The notes beneath the pieces were generated by a model. It made no database searches and was not told where the DNA came from. It saw only the letters and a program-made list of their open reading frames with translations. From CAWHNT01 sp963830775 (GTDB taxonomy: Bacteria; Pseudomonadota; Alphaproteobacteria; Geminicoccales; Geminicoccaceae): a stretch of 64,000 nt of DNA. How positions within the stretch are numbered: position 1 is the first letter of the stretch; every line of letters starts with the position of its first letter. Below are positions 17,647-28,125 of the stretch, in pieces. The DNA is taken from assembly GCA_963830775.1 (NCBI GenBank), contig CAWHNT010000029.1, positions 124,001 through 188,000 on the forward strand. The letters are read 5' to 3'. The position numbers and the translations under genes were made by a program.

Positions 17647-18519
17647 ATGCACGCTTTGACCGCCGACCAGATCAGCCTCGTCCCGCGGCTCGACCTCTCG
17701 CGCCGCCTGTTCGCCGTCACCTCGCTGGCCGCGGGCTTCGCCAGCGCCGTCATGCCGGTGAGTGCTGCCACGGTCACCACCGACACAGAAGGCCTGGAGG
17801 TGGGCGAGACCAAGGTCGCCGTGCGCGACGGCGACATGCCGGCCTACTATGCCCGGCCGCAGGGCACCGGCCCGTACCCGACCGTGCTGGTCGTGCAGGA
17901 GATCTTCGGCGTCCACGAGCACATCAAGGACGTCTGCCGCCGCTTCGCCAAGGCGGGCTATCTCGCCGTGGCCCCGGCCCTCTACGCCCGCGAGGGCGAC
18001 GTCTCCACCATGTCCGACATCAACCAGATCATCAGCCAGGTGGTCTCCAAGGTGCCGGACGAGCAGGTGATGCAGGACCTCGACGCCACCGCCGCCTGGG
18101 CCAAGGCGGAAGGGCGGGGCGACACCGCCCGGCTCGGGATCACCGGCTTCTGCTGGGGCGGCCGCATCGTCTGGCTCTATGCCGCGCACAGCCCCGACCT
18201 CAAGGCCGGCGTCGCCTGGTACGGCCGCCTGGTCGGCGACACCGACCCGCTCCACCCGCAGAACCCGGTCGACCTCGCGGCCGGGCTCAAGGCGCCGGTG
18301 CTGGGCCTCTACGGCGGCAAGGACCAGGGCATCCCGGTGGCCTCGGTCGAGCGGATGCGCGAGGCCGTCCGCCAGGCCGGCAAGGCGGCCGAGCTCCAGG
18401 TCTACCCGGAGGCCGGCCACGGCTTCCACGCCGACTATCGCCCATCCTACGACGAGGCCGCCGCCAAGGACGGCTGGACCCGCTGCCTCGGCTGGTTCCG
18501 CCAGCACGGCGTCGGCTGA
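17647..18519 (+). CDS. Dienelactone hydrolase family protein with Tat-like signal
   Basis: A 290-residue alpha/beta hydrolase. The nucleophile cysteine lies in [10 protein letters not shown] (near 166), the Asp in [10 protein letters not shown] and the His in [10 protein letters not shown], the DLH triad. The N-terminus carries [17 protein letters not shown], a twin-arginine-like signal with a weak hydrophobic core and an Ala-rich end near residue 38, so periplasmic export is likely. ATG 17647 follows AGAGGAGG. The substrate is unknown; many relatives hydrolyse carboxymethylenebutenolide-like lactones. Convergent with the dehydratase gene. Confidence 0.87.
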   Translation: MHALTADQISLVPRLDLSRRLFAVTSLAAGFASAVMPVSAATVTTDTEGLEVGETKVAVRDGDMPAYYARPQGTGPYPTVLVVQEIFGVHEHIKDVCRRFAKAGYLAVAPALYAREGDVSTMSDINQIISQVVSKVPDEQVMQDLDATAAWAKAEGRGDTARLGITGFCWGGRIVWLYAAHSPDLKAGVAWYGRLVGDTDPLHPQNPVDLAAGLKAPVLGLYGGKDQGIPVASVERMREAVRQAGKAAELQVYPEAGHGFHADYRPSYDEAAAKDGWTRCLGWFRQHGVG

Positions 18520-18532
18520 CCAGAGCACCGGC

Positions 18533-19750
18533 TCAGCCTCGCCGCAACGGCTCCCCGGACAGGCGGATCACGGCGTCCTCCCGGCGGCAAACGTCCGGCA
18601 GCAGCGCCGTGCCGAGCCCGGGGGCCGTCGGCGCCTGCGCCATGCCGTTGGCGATCACCGGCAGCTCCGTGACCAGCTCGCGGTACCAGGTGGCGAGCGT
18701 GGCCCGCACCACCTCCTGGAAGATCGCCGTCGGCGCATGCAGGGCCAGATGCAGCCCCGCCATCAGCGTGACCGGTCCGGTGCAGTCGTGCGGCGCGAGC
18801 GGCTTGGCGAAGGCCGCGGCCAGGCCCGCGATCTTCCTGGCCTCCGTCAGCCCGCCGCACCAGGCAACGTCCAGCATCACCACGTCGATCGCATCGGCCT
18901 CCAGGAGCTGCCGGAACGACACCAGCCCGCCCAGCGTCTCGCTGCCGCAGATCGGCACCCGCGTCCGCCGCCGCAGATCGGCCAGCGCCCTGGCGTCGCC
19001 CATCTTGCCGATCGGGTCCTCGACCCAGAAGATGTCGAGCTCCTCCAGCGCCTGGCAGATCCGCAGCGCCGCCTGGGCGCTCCACAAGGAGTGCAGCTCG
19101 CACATCACGTCGATCCGCGAGCCCACCGCCGCCCGGATCTTGCGGAACGGCTCGAGCCCGGCTTGAAGCTCCGTGCCGGTGATCATGGCGCCGCCCGACA
19201 CCGCCGCGTAGGTGTCGAGCGGCCAGATCTTCATGGCCGTGTAGCCCTCGGCCAGCAGGCTCTCCGCCAGCGCACCCGCATCGCGCATGAACGCGACCTG
19301 GTCGTCGTAGGGCCCCACGGCGGCATCCGCCGCCCCGATCTCCCGCCGCCCCACGCCGCCCGTGTTGTAGGCATAGCCCGCACAGGTGTTGTAGGTGCGG
19401 ATCTCCGTCCGCACCGCCCCGCCCAGCGCCTCGTGCACCGGGATCCCGTGCCGCTTGCCCGCCAGATCCCAGAGCGCCAGGTCGACCGCACTCGCCGCCC
19501 TTATCTCCGCACCCGTGCTGTCGAAGCCGAGATAGGGCGTCATCAGATGCCGCGACACCGCCTCGATCCGCCGCGAGTCCCGGCCGATCAGCCAGGGTGC
19601 CACCTGCTCGTGCACCACCGCTTCCACGGCCTGAGCGCCGCGAAAGGACTCGCCCAGCCCGACCAGCCCCTCGTCGGTCTCGATCTCGACCCAGATCAGG
19701 TTCGGCCGCTCCGCGATGCGGATCGTGCGCACGGCTCGGACCTTCGACAT
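18533..19750 (-). CDS. Mandelate racemase/muconate lactonizing enzyme family protein
   Basis: A 405-residue enolase-superfamily enzyme. Metal ligands and catalytic residues appear in order: TAMKIWPLD (base), DVMCELHS, FWVEDPIGK, CGSETLGG, LDVAWCGG and the His of APHDCTGPV. The histidine block is typical of the sugar-acid dehydratase/mandelate racemase subgroup, so dehydration of an aldonate-like acid is the best guess; the substrate is not identifiable. ATG 19750 gives MSKVRAVRTIRI; an upstream start at 19798 adds an unlikely extension. Confidence 0.86.
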   Translation of the reverse strand: MSKVRAVRTIRIAERPNLIWVEIETDEGLVGLGESFRGAQAVEAVVHEQVAPWLIGRDSRRIEAVSRHLMTPYLGFDSTGAEIRAASAVDLALWDLAGKRHGIPVHEALGGAVRTEIRTYNTCAGYAYNTGGVGRREIGAADAAVGPYDDQVAFMRDAGALAESLLAEGYTAMKIWPLDTYAAVSGGAMITGTELQAGLEPFRKIRAAVGSRIDVMCELHSLWSAQAALRICQALEELDIFWVEDPIGKMGDARALADLRRRTRVPICGSETLGGLVSFRQLLEADAIDVVMLDVAWCGGLTEARKIAGLAAAFAKPLAPHDCTGPVTLMAGLHLALHAPTAIFQEVVRATLATWYRELVTELPVIANGMAQAPTAPGLGTALLPDVCRREDAVIRLSGEPLRRG

Positions 19751-19805
19751 GGCGGCTCGCTCGCTGGGGACGACGACGATCAGGGTGTCCCGATCCAATC
19801 GGTCC

Positions 19806-19832
19806 TTGAAAATAAGAAAATAATCTTATAAC
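19806..19832 (+). promoter_or_regulatory. Candidate sigma-70-type promoter
   Basis: An AT-rich island holds TTGAAA (19806-19811) and TATAAC (19827-19832) separated by 15 bases, shorter than the ideal 17. The next gene starts at 19843, so the transcript would be leaderless or nearly so. It is one of the most AT-rich spots of the window. Confidence 0.4.
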
Positions 19833-19842
19833 CTCTCGCCCC

Positions 19843-20601
19843 ATGCTCGCCACCGCCCACTACGCCACCCGCAAGGGCCTCAACCGCCCCTTCGCCCGGG
19901 TCACGGCCCGCGACCGCCGCATGGGCCAGAAGCTCTCCATGGGCCTCACGCCCAAGCAGGTGGCACGGCTGGAGGGCATGGCGTCGGCCGACGTCGAGAC
20001 CCTCGTCGCCGAGCCCGACTTCAAGGCCCTCATCGACGGCTATCGCGCCCTGCACGCCATGCCCGAGGACGAGCAGCGCCGCATCCTCACCCAGCTCGCC
20101 CGCCACCTGCTGATGGAGGCGACGGCGCTGGGTGACGTACGCGTCGCCACCTTCGTCATCCTACAGGAGCGCATGGGCAAGGACCCGGCCCGCACCTTGG
20201 CCGACGGCGTGATCGCCGCCGCCAGGCGAGCGCCTGCTCCGGCACCCGCTCCCCGCACCCCCAGCACCTCCCCGCGTCCAGCCCGCCCGTCCGACGATCC
20301 CGACCTGCGGACGATGCAGCGGGTGGAGAGCCGCCTGCGCGGCGAGCTCCAGCAGGAGCATGCGGCGGTGCATGCCGCGGTGGCGGCGGACGAAGCCCCT
20401 CCCGTCGCGGAGGAGGCGGCGCCGGAGCCGCCGCGGCGGCAGCGCCGCTCGCCGCGACCCTCCTCGACCCCGGTCCTCAGCGACTACCAGAGCCGTGCCA
20501 TCGAGGCCCTGCTCCTGCTTGAAGAACGCGGCCCCCGACGAGCAGCCGACGCCCCGCGCCCAGGCGCCGTAGGCACTCCCTTCACCCTGCGCGGCCCTTG
20601 A
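19843..20601 (+). CDS. Hypothetical protein with proline-rich charged tail
   Basis: A 252-residue protein not recognised. The first 125 residues are helical and conserved-looking (KLSMGLTPKQVARLEGMASADVETLV, then EDEQRRILTQLARHLLMEATALGDVRVATFVILQERMG). A proline/alanine-rich linker follows, then a basic, low-complexity tail. No signal peptide or membrane segment. Third-position GC matches neighbouring genes, supporting a real gene. It lies between the dehydratase (divergent) and gltX. Confidence 0.6.
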   Translation: MLATAHYATRKGLNRPFARVTARDRRMGQKLSMGLTPKQVARLEGMASADVETLVAEPDFKALIDGYRALHAMPEDEQRRILTQLARHLLMEATALGDVRVATFVILQERMGKDPARTLADGVIAAARRAPAPAPAPRTPSTSPRPARPSDDPDLRTMQRVESRLRGELQQEHAAVHAAVAADEAPPVAEEAAPEPPRRQRRSPRPSSTPVLSDYQSRAIEALLLLEERGPRRAADAPRPGAVGTPFTLRGP

Positions 20602-20635
20602 TGCAGCCGCGGAGTTGCGCCATGTGCGCGACGCC

Positions 20636-21951
20636 ATGCCGCCAACCGTCCGTTTCGCCCCGAGCCCGACCGGGTTGCTCCATCTGGGCAACGCGCGCAC
20701 GGCCGTGGTCAACTGGCTCTTCGCCCGCCAGCAGGCGGGCCGCCTCGTCCTCCGCCTCGACGACACCGACCGCCAGCGCTCGAGCACCGACTTTGAGAGG
20801 GCGATCCGCGAGGATCTGACCTGGCTCGGCGTGCGTTGGGACGAGGAGCACCGGCAGAGCGAGCGCGCCGCCCTCTACGAGGCTGCGTTCGAGCGGCTCC
20901 GGGCCCGTGGTGCCGTCTACCCCTGCTACGAGACCGCGGAGGAGCTGGAGGCCAGGCGCCGGGCCCAGCTCGCCCGCGGCGAGCCGCCCCGCTACGACCG
21001 TGCCGCCCTGGCACCCGGTGCCCGGCACGCCGACCGGCCGCCGCACTGGCGCTTCCTCCTGCCGGACGGCCCGATCGCCTTCACCGACCTGATCCGCGGC
21101 CCCGTCGAGGTCAAGCTCGCGTCCCTCAGCGACCCCGTCATCCGCCGCGAGGACGGCACCGCCACCTATCTCTTCGCCTCGATCGTCGACGACCTCGACC
21201 TCGGCATCAGCCACGTCATCCGCGGCGAGGACCACCTCACCAACACCGGCCTCCAGCTCGCCCTGGCGCAGGCGCTGGACGGCTCCGCACCGGCCTTTGC
21301 CCACCTGCCCCTCGTGCAGGACATCGCCGGCGGCAAGCTCTCCAAGCGCCTGGGCAGCCTCAGCCTGCGCGACCTGCGGGAGGAGGGGATCGAGCCCCTG
21401 GCGATCGTCGCGGTCCTGGCCACGCTGGGCACCGGCCACGCCCCCTGCCCGATCTCGACCGGCTGACCCGGGACCTCGACCTCGCCGCCTTCACCACCTC
21501 CCAGCCGAAGCTCGATCCCGAAGCGCTCCAGCGCACGAGTGCAGCCGTCCTGCACGCGATGCCCTTCGCGGAGGCCGCCGCCCGGCTCGCGCTCCCGGCC
21601 CTCGACGAGCGCTTCTGGACGGCCGTCCGCCCGAACCTCACCCGCCTCGCCGAGGCACTGGACTGGTGGGCGATCTGCCGCGAGCCGCTTGCACCCGTGA
21701 TCGAGGATGCGGCCTTCCTGGCCCAGGCCGCCGACACGCTGCCGGAATCGGTGAACGAACCCGAGCCCGTGGCCACCTGGCTGAAGCGCCTGGGCGAGCT
21801 GACCGGCCGGCGCGGCCGGGCGCTCTACCACCCCCTGCGGCTGGCGCTCACGGGCCGGGAGCATGGACCGGAGCTCAAGCTTCTGCTACCGCTGATCGGC
21901 CGCCGACCGCGCCTCGTGCCGCCTGCGCGGCCAGACCGCCTGAAACCCTGA
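20636..21951 (+). CDS. gltX: Glutamyl-tRNA synthetase, one frameshift
   Basis: About 438 residues across an indel near 21440. The class I HIGH-type motif is [20 protein letters not shown] and the KMSKS-type motif is [14 protein letters not shown]. The anticodon-binding part follows in the other frame ([21 protein letters not shown]...WATWLKRL-like helices). It charges tRNA-Glu, possibly also tRNA-Gln. The short form matches the second GltX of many alphaproteobacteria. ATG 20636 starts at the conserved beginning; a GTG at 20615 is less likely. cysS follows 21 bases later. Confidence 0.88.
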
Positions 21952-21971
21952 TCGGAAAGACGAGGCCCGGC

Positions 21972-23403
21972 TTGGACCTCTACCTGCACAACACCCTGAC
22001 GCGCGAGAAGGAGCGCTTCCAGCCGCAGGATCCTGCCCGTGTGCGCGTCTATGTCTGCGGGCCTACGGTCTACCAGCGCATCCATATCGGCAACGCCCGC
22101 CCGCTCGTCGTCTTCGACGTGCTGTTCCGCCTGCTGCGCCATCTCTACGGCGAAGGAGCACGTCACCTACGTCCGCAACATCACCGACATCGACGACAAG
22201 ATCATCGACCAGGCGCGGGCGAACGGCGAGAGCATCGCCGCGCTCACCGAGCGCACGACCGCCCAGTTCCACGAGGACTGCCGTGCCCTGGGCCTGCTGC
22301 CGCCGACGCACGAGCCGCGCGCCACCGAGCACATCCCGGACATGATCCGCCTGATCGGGACCCTGATCGAGCGCGGCCACGCCTACGCGGCCGAGGGCCA
22401 CGTCCTCTTCAACGTCCCCTCCATGCCCGACTATGGCCGCCTCTCCGGCCGCAACCGCGACGAGCAGATCGCCGGTGCGCGGGTCGACGTCGCCCCCTAC
22501 AAGCGCGATCCCGCCGACTTCGTGCTCTGGAAGCCCTCCACCGGCGACCAGCCCGGCTGGGACTCGCCCTGGAGCCACGGCCGCCCCGGCTGGCACATCG
22601 AGTGCTCGGCCATGGCGGAGCGCTGGCTGGGCGTGCCGTTCGACATCCACGGCGGCGGCCTCGACCTGATCTTCCCGCACCACGAGAACGAGATCGCCCA
22701 GACCTGCTGCGCCCACGGCCTCGACCGCATGGCCGGGTACTGGCTGCACAACGGCTTCCTCGAGATGCGCGGCCAGAAGATGGCCAAGTCGGTCGGCAAC
22801 GTGATCCGGGTGCCGGAGGCCTTCGCCGCCGCCGACCCTGTTCCCGCCCGCCAGGGCGAGGTCGTGCGCCTGGCGCTCCTCTGGAGCCATTACCGCCAGC
22901 CCGCCGACTACACGGACGAGGCCGTCCTCGAGGCCAAGCGCCAGCTCGAGCACTTCTACGGTGCCCTCGACCGCGCCGGCCTGGAGGGCCCGATGCAGCC
23001 CGGGGAAGGGGAGCCCGATCCCGCCTTCGTCGAGGCCCTGGCCGACGACCTCAACCTGCCCAAGGCCCGCTACGTCCTGCGCAAGATCTCGCGCGAGGTC
23101 GGCACCTCGACCGGCGACGAGCGCCGCGAGGCCGCCCTGCGCCTGCGCGCCTCCGCCGCCCTCCTGGGCCTCCTCGCCGAGGACCCCAAGGCGTGGCTCC
23201 AGGGCGAGCTTGCCGGCAGCGCGGCGTCGGCCGATGCCGACCAGGACGACAGTGCCGGCATCGAGGCCCTGGTGAACGAGCGCCGCGACGCCCGCAAGGC
23301 CCGCGACTTCGCCCGCGCCGACCGCATCCGCGCCGAGCTCACCGCCCGCGGCATCCTGCTCGAGGACCGCCCCGACGGCACCACCGACTGGCGGCGTGCC
23401 TGA
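21972..23403 (+). CDS. cysS: Cysteinyl-tRNA synthetase, one frameshift
   Basis: About 477 residues. Start TTG 21972 gives [16 protein letters not shown], followed by [20 protein letters not shown] with the zinc cysteine and HIGN motif. The frame breaks near 22157: deleting one A from GGCGAAGGAGCAC restores [18 protein letters not shown]. Other hallmarks are [20 protein letters not shown] and the KMSKS equivalent [10 protein letters not shown]. An essential gene disrupted only by a one-base insertion points to a sequence error. The stop overlaps the cimA ATG. Confidence 0.9.
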
Positions 23404-24999
23404 TGGCCGAGCGCATCTGGCTCTACGACACCACGCTCCGCGACGGCGCCCAGACCCAGGGCGTCGCGTTCTCGGTCGCCGACAAGCGCCGGATCGCGCG
23501 CGAGCTGGACGAGCTGGGCGTCGACTACATCGAGGGTGGCTGGCCCGGTGCCAACCCCACCGACGACGCCTTCTTCCCCAGCGCGCCGCCGCTGCGCCGG
23601 GCCAGGCTCTGCGCCTTCGGCATGACCCGCCGCGCCGGCCGCAGTGCCGCCAACGATCCGGGGCTGGTCGGGCTCTACCGCAGCGGCGCGCCGGTGATCA
23701 CGCTGGTCGGCAAGGCCTCGCCGCGGCACGTCGCCGGTGCCCTGGGCGTCGAGCGCGACGAGAACCTGCGCATGATCGCGGACTCGGTTGCCGAAGCCCG
23801 CCGCCATGTCGAGGAGGTGATCCTCGACGCCGAGCACTTCTTCGACGGCTGGAAGGAGGACGCGGCCTACGCGCTGGCCTGCCTCCAGGCCGCGTTAGAA
23901 GCCGGTGCGCGCTGGATCGTGCTCTGCGACACCAACGGCGGCACGCTCCCGCACGAGGTCGAGGCGGCGGTCTCGCGTGTCGCCGGCCGCATCCCGCCCG
24001 AGAAGCTGGGCATCCACACCCACAACGATACCGAGAACGCGGTCGCCAACTCGCTGGCGGCGATCCGCGCCGGCGCCCGCCACGTGCAGGGGACACTGAA
24101 CGGGCTCGGCGAGCGCTGCGGCAACGCCAACCTGGTCAGCCTGATCCCCACGCTCAAGCTGAAGCTCGGCTACGAGGTGGGGGTCAGCGACGAGGCCCTG
24201 CTGCACCTCACCCATCTGTCGCGCATGTTCGACGAGCAGCTCAACCGCACGCCCAACCGGCACGCGCCCTATGTCGGCGCCTCGGCCTTCGCCCACAAAG
24301 CCGGGCTGCACGCCTCGGCCGTGGCCAAGGACCCGCGCTTCTACGAGCACATCGACCCGGCGCTGGTCGGCAACAGCCGCGACGTCCTGGTCTCGGACCA
24401 GGCCGGCCGCTCCAACCTGCTGCAGCGCTTCGCCGAGATGGGCCTCGCCATCGAGCCCGACGCCGAGGCCACCGCGGCCATCCTGGCGCTGCTCAAGGAG
24501 CGCGAGGCCGGCGGCTACTCCTATGACGGTGCCGCCGCCAGCTTCGAGCTCCTGGTGCGCCGCGGCCTGGGCCAGGTCCCGGCCTTCTTCGAGCTGCAGT
24601 CCTTCCGGGTCATGGACGAGCACCGCTTCAACGCCTTGGGCCAGCGCGTGATCCAGTCCGAGGCCACGATCAAGGTCGACGGTGGGCGAGCGGCGCTTCC
24701 ATCAGGTGGCGGAGGGCAACGGGCCCGTGAACGCGCTCGACCTGGCGCTGCGCGCGGCGCTGAGCCCGATCTACCCCTCGCTCGAGCGGTTGCGGCTGGT
24801 CGACTACAAGGTCCGCATCCTGAGCCCCACGGCCGGCACCGCGGCGGTGACGCGGGTGATCATCGAGAGCGAGGAGGAGGGCCGGGTCTGGCAGACCGTG
24901 GGCGTGTCGGAGAACATCATCGAGGCCTCGTTCGAGGCGCTGAACGACAGCATCACCTACAAGCTGCTCCATGACGGGGCCGTGCTGCCGGCCGCATGA
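23403..24999 (+). CDS. cimA: (R)-citramalate synthase (CimA), one frameshift
   Basis: About 532 residues across an indel near 24682. The N-terminal HMGL-like TIM barrel has [19 protein letters not shown], the metal site [12 protein letters not shown] and [12 protein letters not shown]. The C-terminal LeuA-type allosteric domain ends in the other frame ([11 protein letters not shown]...[21 protein letters not shown]). CimA condenses pyruvate and acetyl-CoA for threonine-independent isoleucine synthesis. The full-length allosteric domain suggests end-product inhibition. Overlaps cysS and trmJ by 1 and 4 bases. Confidence 0.9.
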
Positions 25000-25742
25000 G
25001 CGACACGCCGGTCGTCATCCTCTGCCGCCCGCAGATCGGCGAGAACATCGGCGCCACCGCCCGGGCGATGGCCAATTTCGGCCTTGTCGACCTCCGCCTC
25101 GTCCGCCCCGACTGCGGCTGGCCCAACGCCAAGGCCGTGGCCGCGGCTTCGGGGGCCATGGGCGTGCTGAACGACATCGAGCGGTTCGATGCCCTGACCC
25201 CGGCCGTGGCCGACCTGCACCACATCTTCGCCACCACCGCCCGCCCCCGCGAGCTGAGGAAGGACGTGCTGACGGCCGAGGAGGCAGCGGCCCGGGCGCG
25301 GGCACTGATCGCCCAGGGCCGGCGGGTGGGGTTCATGTTCGGGGCCGAGCGGACGGGGCTCACGAACGAGGAGCTGCTGCTGGCCGACGCCATCGTCTCG
25401 ATCCCGACCAGCCCGCGCTTCGCCTCCCTCAATCTCGGCCAGGCGGTGCTGGTCTGCGCCTACGAGTGGCACCGGAGCGGCCAGGCCACCGAGACCGCCG
25501 ATGTGCCGGCGGCCAGGGGCGACACCGCGACCAAGGCCGAGGTCGCGGGCCTGGTCGAGCATCTCGTGCGCGAGCTGGACGAGGTCGACTTCTTCCGCTC
25601 GCCGGACCGGCGCGAAAGCCTGATCCATGCGATCACCGTGCTGTTCGAGCGGCGCACGCTGAGCCGGCCCGAGGTCCACCTGCTGCGCGGGATCGTCAAG
25701 GACATCTCGGGCGGCAGGCGGGCGCGGCGGGCGCCGACATAG
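24996..25742 (+). CDS. trmJ: TrmJ-like tRNA (cytidine/uridine-2'-O-)methyltransferase
   Basis: A 248-residue SPOUT (TrmH group 1) RNA methyltransferase. Motifs: [23 protein letters not shown] (motif 1 with catalytic Arg), [20 protein letters not shown] (motif 2), [22 protein letters not shown] (motif 3, knot). The C-terminal helical part matches TrmJ, which 2'-O-methylates position 32 of several tRNAs. ATG overlaps the cimA stop (ATGA), so it ends a four-gene tRNA/amino-acid operon. Confidence 0.87.
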   Translation: MSDTPVVILCRPQIGENIGATARAMANFGLVDLRLVRPDCGWPNAKAVAAASGAMGVLNDIERFDALTPAVADLHHIFATTARPRELRKDVLTAEEAAARARALIAQGRRVGFMFGAERTGLTNEELLLADAIVSIPTSPRFASLNLGQAVLVCAYEWHRSGQATETADVPAARGDTATKAEVAGLVEHLVRELDEVDFFRSPDRRESLIHAITVLFERRTLSRPEVHLLRGIVKDISGGRRARRAPT

Positions 25743-25756
25743 AAGGGGCGGGCTGG

Positions 25757-26411
25757 ATGGAGTGCCTGAGGGAGACGAGGTGCCGCGCCTGGTGGCTCGC
25801 CTGCCTGCTGCTGGCCGGCTGCGTGCCGCCCGCCTCGGTGAGCCTGACGCCCGAGGCCGCCATGCCGGCCTGCGAGGCGGGGGCGCTGGCCGAGCTCCGG
25901 CGGCTCGACGCCACCGCCGAGAGCGCCAGGCTGGAGCCGCTGGCGGAAGCGCGGGTCGAGAACCGCACCCCACCGCCGAACGAGCTTGGGGTCACGCTGG
26001 TGATCGCCGGCCGGGGTACCGCCGCCGGCGGGTCGTCGGCCGGCCCGTTCAGCTATACCTGCCTCGCCGGCAGCAGCGGCAAGGTGCTGTTCGTGCAGGT
26101 GCTGCCCGAGCGCTCCAGCCCCGTGCTCGGCGAGTGTGCCGGCCGCTCGGACAGCGCCGCATGCCTGCGGGCCCTGGTCGTCACCACGGATGCCACGCTG
26201 GCCAAGGCCGAGGCCGAGGCGATCACCGCTGGCCGCCGGCGCAGCAACGGCCGGCGGCCGGATGTGGACGAGCCGGCGGCAGCCAGCATCGGTGCCTGGC
26301 GGGTCTACCGCGACGCCGAGTGCGCCCGCCGCTACGGCGATGCCGACCAGCAGGGCCAGTCTGCCTGCCTGGTCGAGCTCACCCGGGCCCGGATCAACGA
26401 GCACAGTTCGC
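25757..26411 (+). CDS. Lipoprotein with LprI-like (DUF1311) C-terminal domain, cut by IS element
   Basis: About 218 host residues. ATG 25757 gives a lipoprotein signal, WWLACLLLAGC, with the lipobox cysteine near residue 18. The C-terminal part (WRVYRDAECARRYGD...SACLVELTRARINEH) matches the lysozyme-inhibitor LprI-type domain, with paired cysteines. The frame then runs straight into the IS3-family element and stops only at 26704, so the last few native residues are replaced by element sequence. The domain core may survive. The middle part (about 40-150) is not recognised. Confidence 0.6.
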
Positions 26412-27728
26412 TGAGACACCGCTTTGCAGGTAGGCAACTGCAAGGAGGTGAGGATGGACGAGACGATTGGGGTGGGCGTGGGCCCGGCGGAGCGCGCCCG
26501 CCACGCTGGCGGAGACGGGCCCACGCCCGAGCCGCGGCGGCGAATGTCGGCACGGCGCAAGCAGGAGACGGTGCTGCGGCTCCTGCGGGGCGAGGACCTG
26601 GAGCTGGTCTCGCGCGAGCTGGGTGTGACCGCGGCCGAGCTGAGCGGCTGGCGCGACCAGTTTCTGGCCGGGGGCGAGGCGTCGCTGAAGAGCCGCCCGG
26701 CTGACGCCCGGGACACCGAGATCGACCGGCTGCAGGCCAAGGTCGGCGAGCTGACGATGACGGCCGAGCTTCTGGAGGCGAAGATCGAGCGTCTGGAGGT
26801 GCTGCGCCCTTTGGCCCGCCGGAGGCCGAGGTCATGAGCCGGCAGGTCTCGCCCTCCACCGGCCATGTCTATGGCCTCGAGCGGGTCAGCCGCCTCTGGG
26901 GCGTGTCACGGGCCACCATTTACCGACACCGTCATCGCTCGGAGGAGGCCGTCGGCAGGCGACCCGGGCCGCAGGGCGCGATGGCGGACGAAGGCCTGGT
27001 AGCGGCGATCCAAGAGCTGCTCAGAGACAGCCCCTTTCATGGCGAGGGCTACCGCAAGCTGTGGGCCCGGCTGCGCTTTGCCGGCATCCGCACCAGCCGA
27101 CGCCGCGTTCTGCGGCTCATGCGCGAGAACCGCCTGTTGGCGCACCAGCGTGCCGGCCGGCCGCACGGCTCGAGGGCCCACGACGGCACGATCACCACCG
27201 AGCGGGTGGATGTCATGTGGGGCACCGACCTGACCTCGGTCATGACGGGCGAGGGCCAGGCTGCCGTGTTCATCACCGTCGATCACTGCTCGACCGAGTG
27301 CGTTGGCATTCACGCCAGCCGCAGCGCCGATCGCTTCCAGGCCCTCGAGCCGGTCAAGCAGGCCGTCCGCCAATGCCATGGCGGCTTCGCCAAGGGCATC
27401 GCTGCCGGCCTTCGGCTCCGCCACGACCACGGCAGTCAGTACGTCAGCCATGACTTCCAGGCTGAGATCCGTTTCCTCGGCATCGAAAGCTCGCCGGCCT
27501 TCGTCCGCGAGCCGGAAGGGAACGGCTGCGCCGAGCGCTTCATTCGGGTCTTGAAGGAGAACCTGCTGTGGGTCCGCCGCTTCGACACCGTCGAGGAGTT
27601 GCGCCTGGCACTCCTCGCCTTCCGGCAGACCTACAACCAATCCTGGATCATCGAGCGGCACGGCTACAAGACACCCGCCCAGGTCCGGGCCGAGCAGACC
27701 ACGGCCCTGCCCACTGCGTGGCTGAACA
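26412..27728 (+). mobile_element. IS3-family insertion sequence
   Basis: About 1.3 kb carrying overlapping orfA and orfB. The left end is placed near TGAGACACCGCTTTGCAGG (26412) and the right end near the CCTGCCCACTGCGTGGCTGA stretch ending in ACA (27728). These are only weakly complementary, so terminal repeats are tentative and no target duplication could be confirmed. It interrupts the lipoprotein gene at its 3' end. Confidence 0.6.
26454..26837 (+). CDS. IS3-family transposase OrfA (helix-turn-helix)
   Basis: A 127-residue protein with a helix-turn-helix region (RRKQETVLRLLRGEDLELVS, then RELGVTAAELSGWRDQFL) and a C-terminal leucine-rich coiled coil (EIDRLQAKVGELTMTAELLEAKIERL). It recognises the element ends. 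The ATG at 26454 is preceded by AAGGAGG at ideal distance. It overlaps orfB by ATGA, so coupling rather than the usual slippery frameshift may set their ratio. Confidence 0.85.
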   Translation: MDETIGVGVGPAERARHAGGDGPTPEPRRRMSARRKQETVLRLLRGEDLELVSRELGVTAAELSGWRDQFLAGGEASLKSRPADARDTEIDRLQAKVGELTMTAELLEAKIERLEVLRPLARRRPRS

Positions 27729-27889
27729 GCAGCCGGTCTACTCCGCGTAACGGCTCCGCTGCCAACGCCACACGGCCTGAACCAGCCAGCGCGGGAGGAA
27801 GAACCCGATCGCCAGCATGGCTGCCGAGGACGCCACGACATGGGCGCTGGTCAGCGCCTGCATGCCATCGTCACGAAAGGTCAGAATGA
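26834..27889 (+). CDS. IS3-family transposase OrfB (DDE integrase)
   Basis: The catalytic subunit: an N-terminal HTH_21-like region (HGEGYRKLWARLRFAGIRTSRRR) and an rve integrase core. The DDE residues are visible in MWGTDLTSV, VFITVDHCS and EGNGCAERFIRVLKENLL. The domain ends near HGYKTPAQVRAEQ (about 27690). The frame runs on to 27889 through what seems to be flanking host DNA, opposite a small membrane protein gene, so the last ~50 codons are probably not native to the IS. Confidence 0.82.
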   Translation: MSRQVSPSTGHVYGLERVSRLWGVSRATIYRHRHRSEEAVGRRPGPQGAMADEGLVAAIQELLRDSPFHGEGYRKLWARLRFAGIRTSRRRVLRLMRENRLLAHQRAGRPHGSRAHDGTITTERVDVMWGTDLTSVMTGEGQAAVFITVDHCSTECVGIHASRSADRFQALEPVKQAVRQCHGGFAKGIAAGLRLRHDHGSQYVSHDFQAEIRFLGIESSPAFVREPEGNGCAERFIRVLKENLLWVRRFDTVEELRLALLAFRQTYNQSWIIERHGYKTPAQVRAEQTTALPTAWLNSSRSTPRNGSAANATRPEPASAGGRTRSPAWLPRTPRHGRWSAPACHRHERSE

Positions 27890-27992
27890 CCGGAATGAGC
27901 GCCAGACCGGCGCCGACGAAGGCCGCCAACCACGCTGCCCGCCGGTAGCGCTCGCGGATCACCCACCAGGTATGAACACGCCGTTCTGCCAT
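27738..27992 (-). CDS. Small two-helix membrane protein
   Basis: An 84-residue protein with two hydrophobic segments (AAWLAAFVGAGLALIPVIL and AHVVASSAAMLAIGFFLP) and basic ends. ATG 27992 is chosen because AAGGAGG lies 8 bases upstream; an earlier in-frame start at 28019 lacks one. No family recognised. Its stop lies next to the IS right end and is opposite the read-through tail of orfB. Confidence 0.6.
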   Translation of the reverse strand: MAERRVHTWWVIRERYRRAAWLAAFVGAGLALIPVILTFRDDGMQALTSAHVVASSAAMLAIGFFLPRWLVQAVWRWQRSRYAE

Positions 27993-28125
27993 CGGCCGAC
28001 CTCCTTGCCGCCCGAACATACCGCGCCACTATCGCAGTCCTGCCCTGAAGCAAGAAGTGGGCCGATGGCGAAACTTTCGTAATCTTCTTCCAGGCAGCGA
28101 AAAGCTGGACCTCCGGTACGCTATG

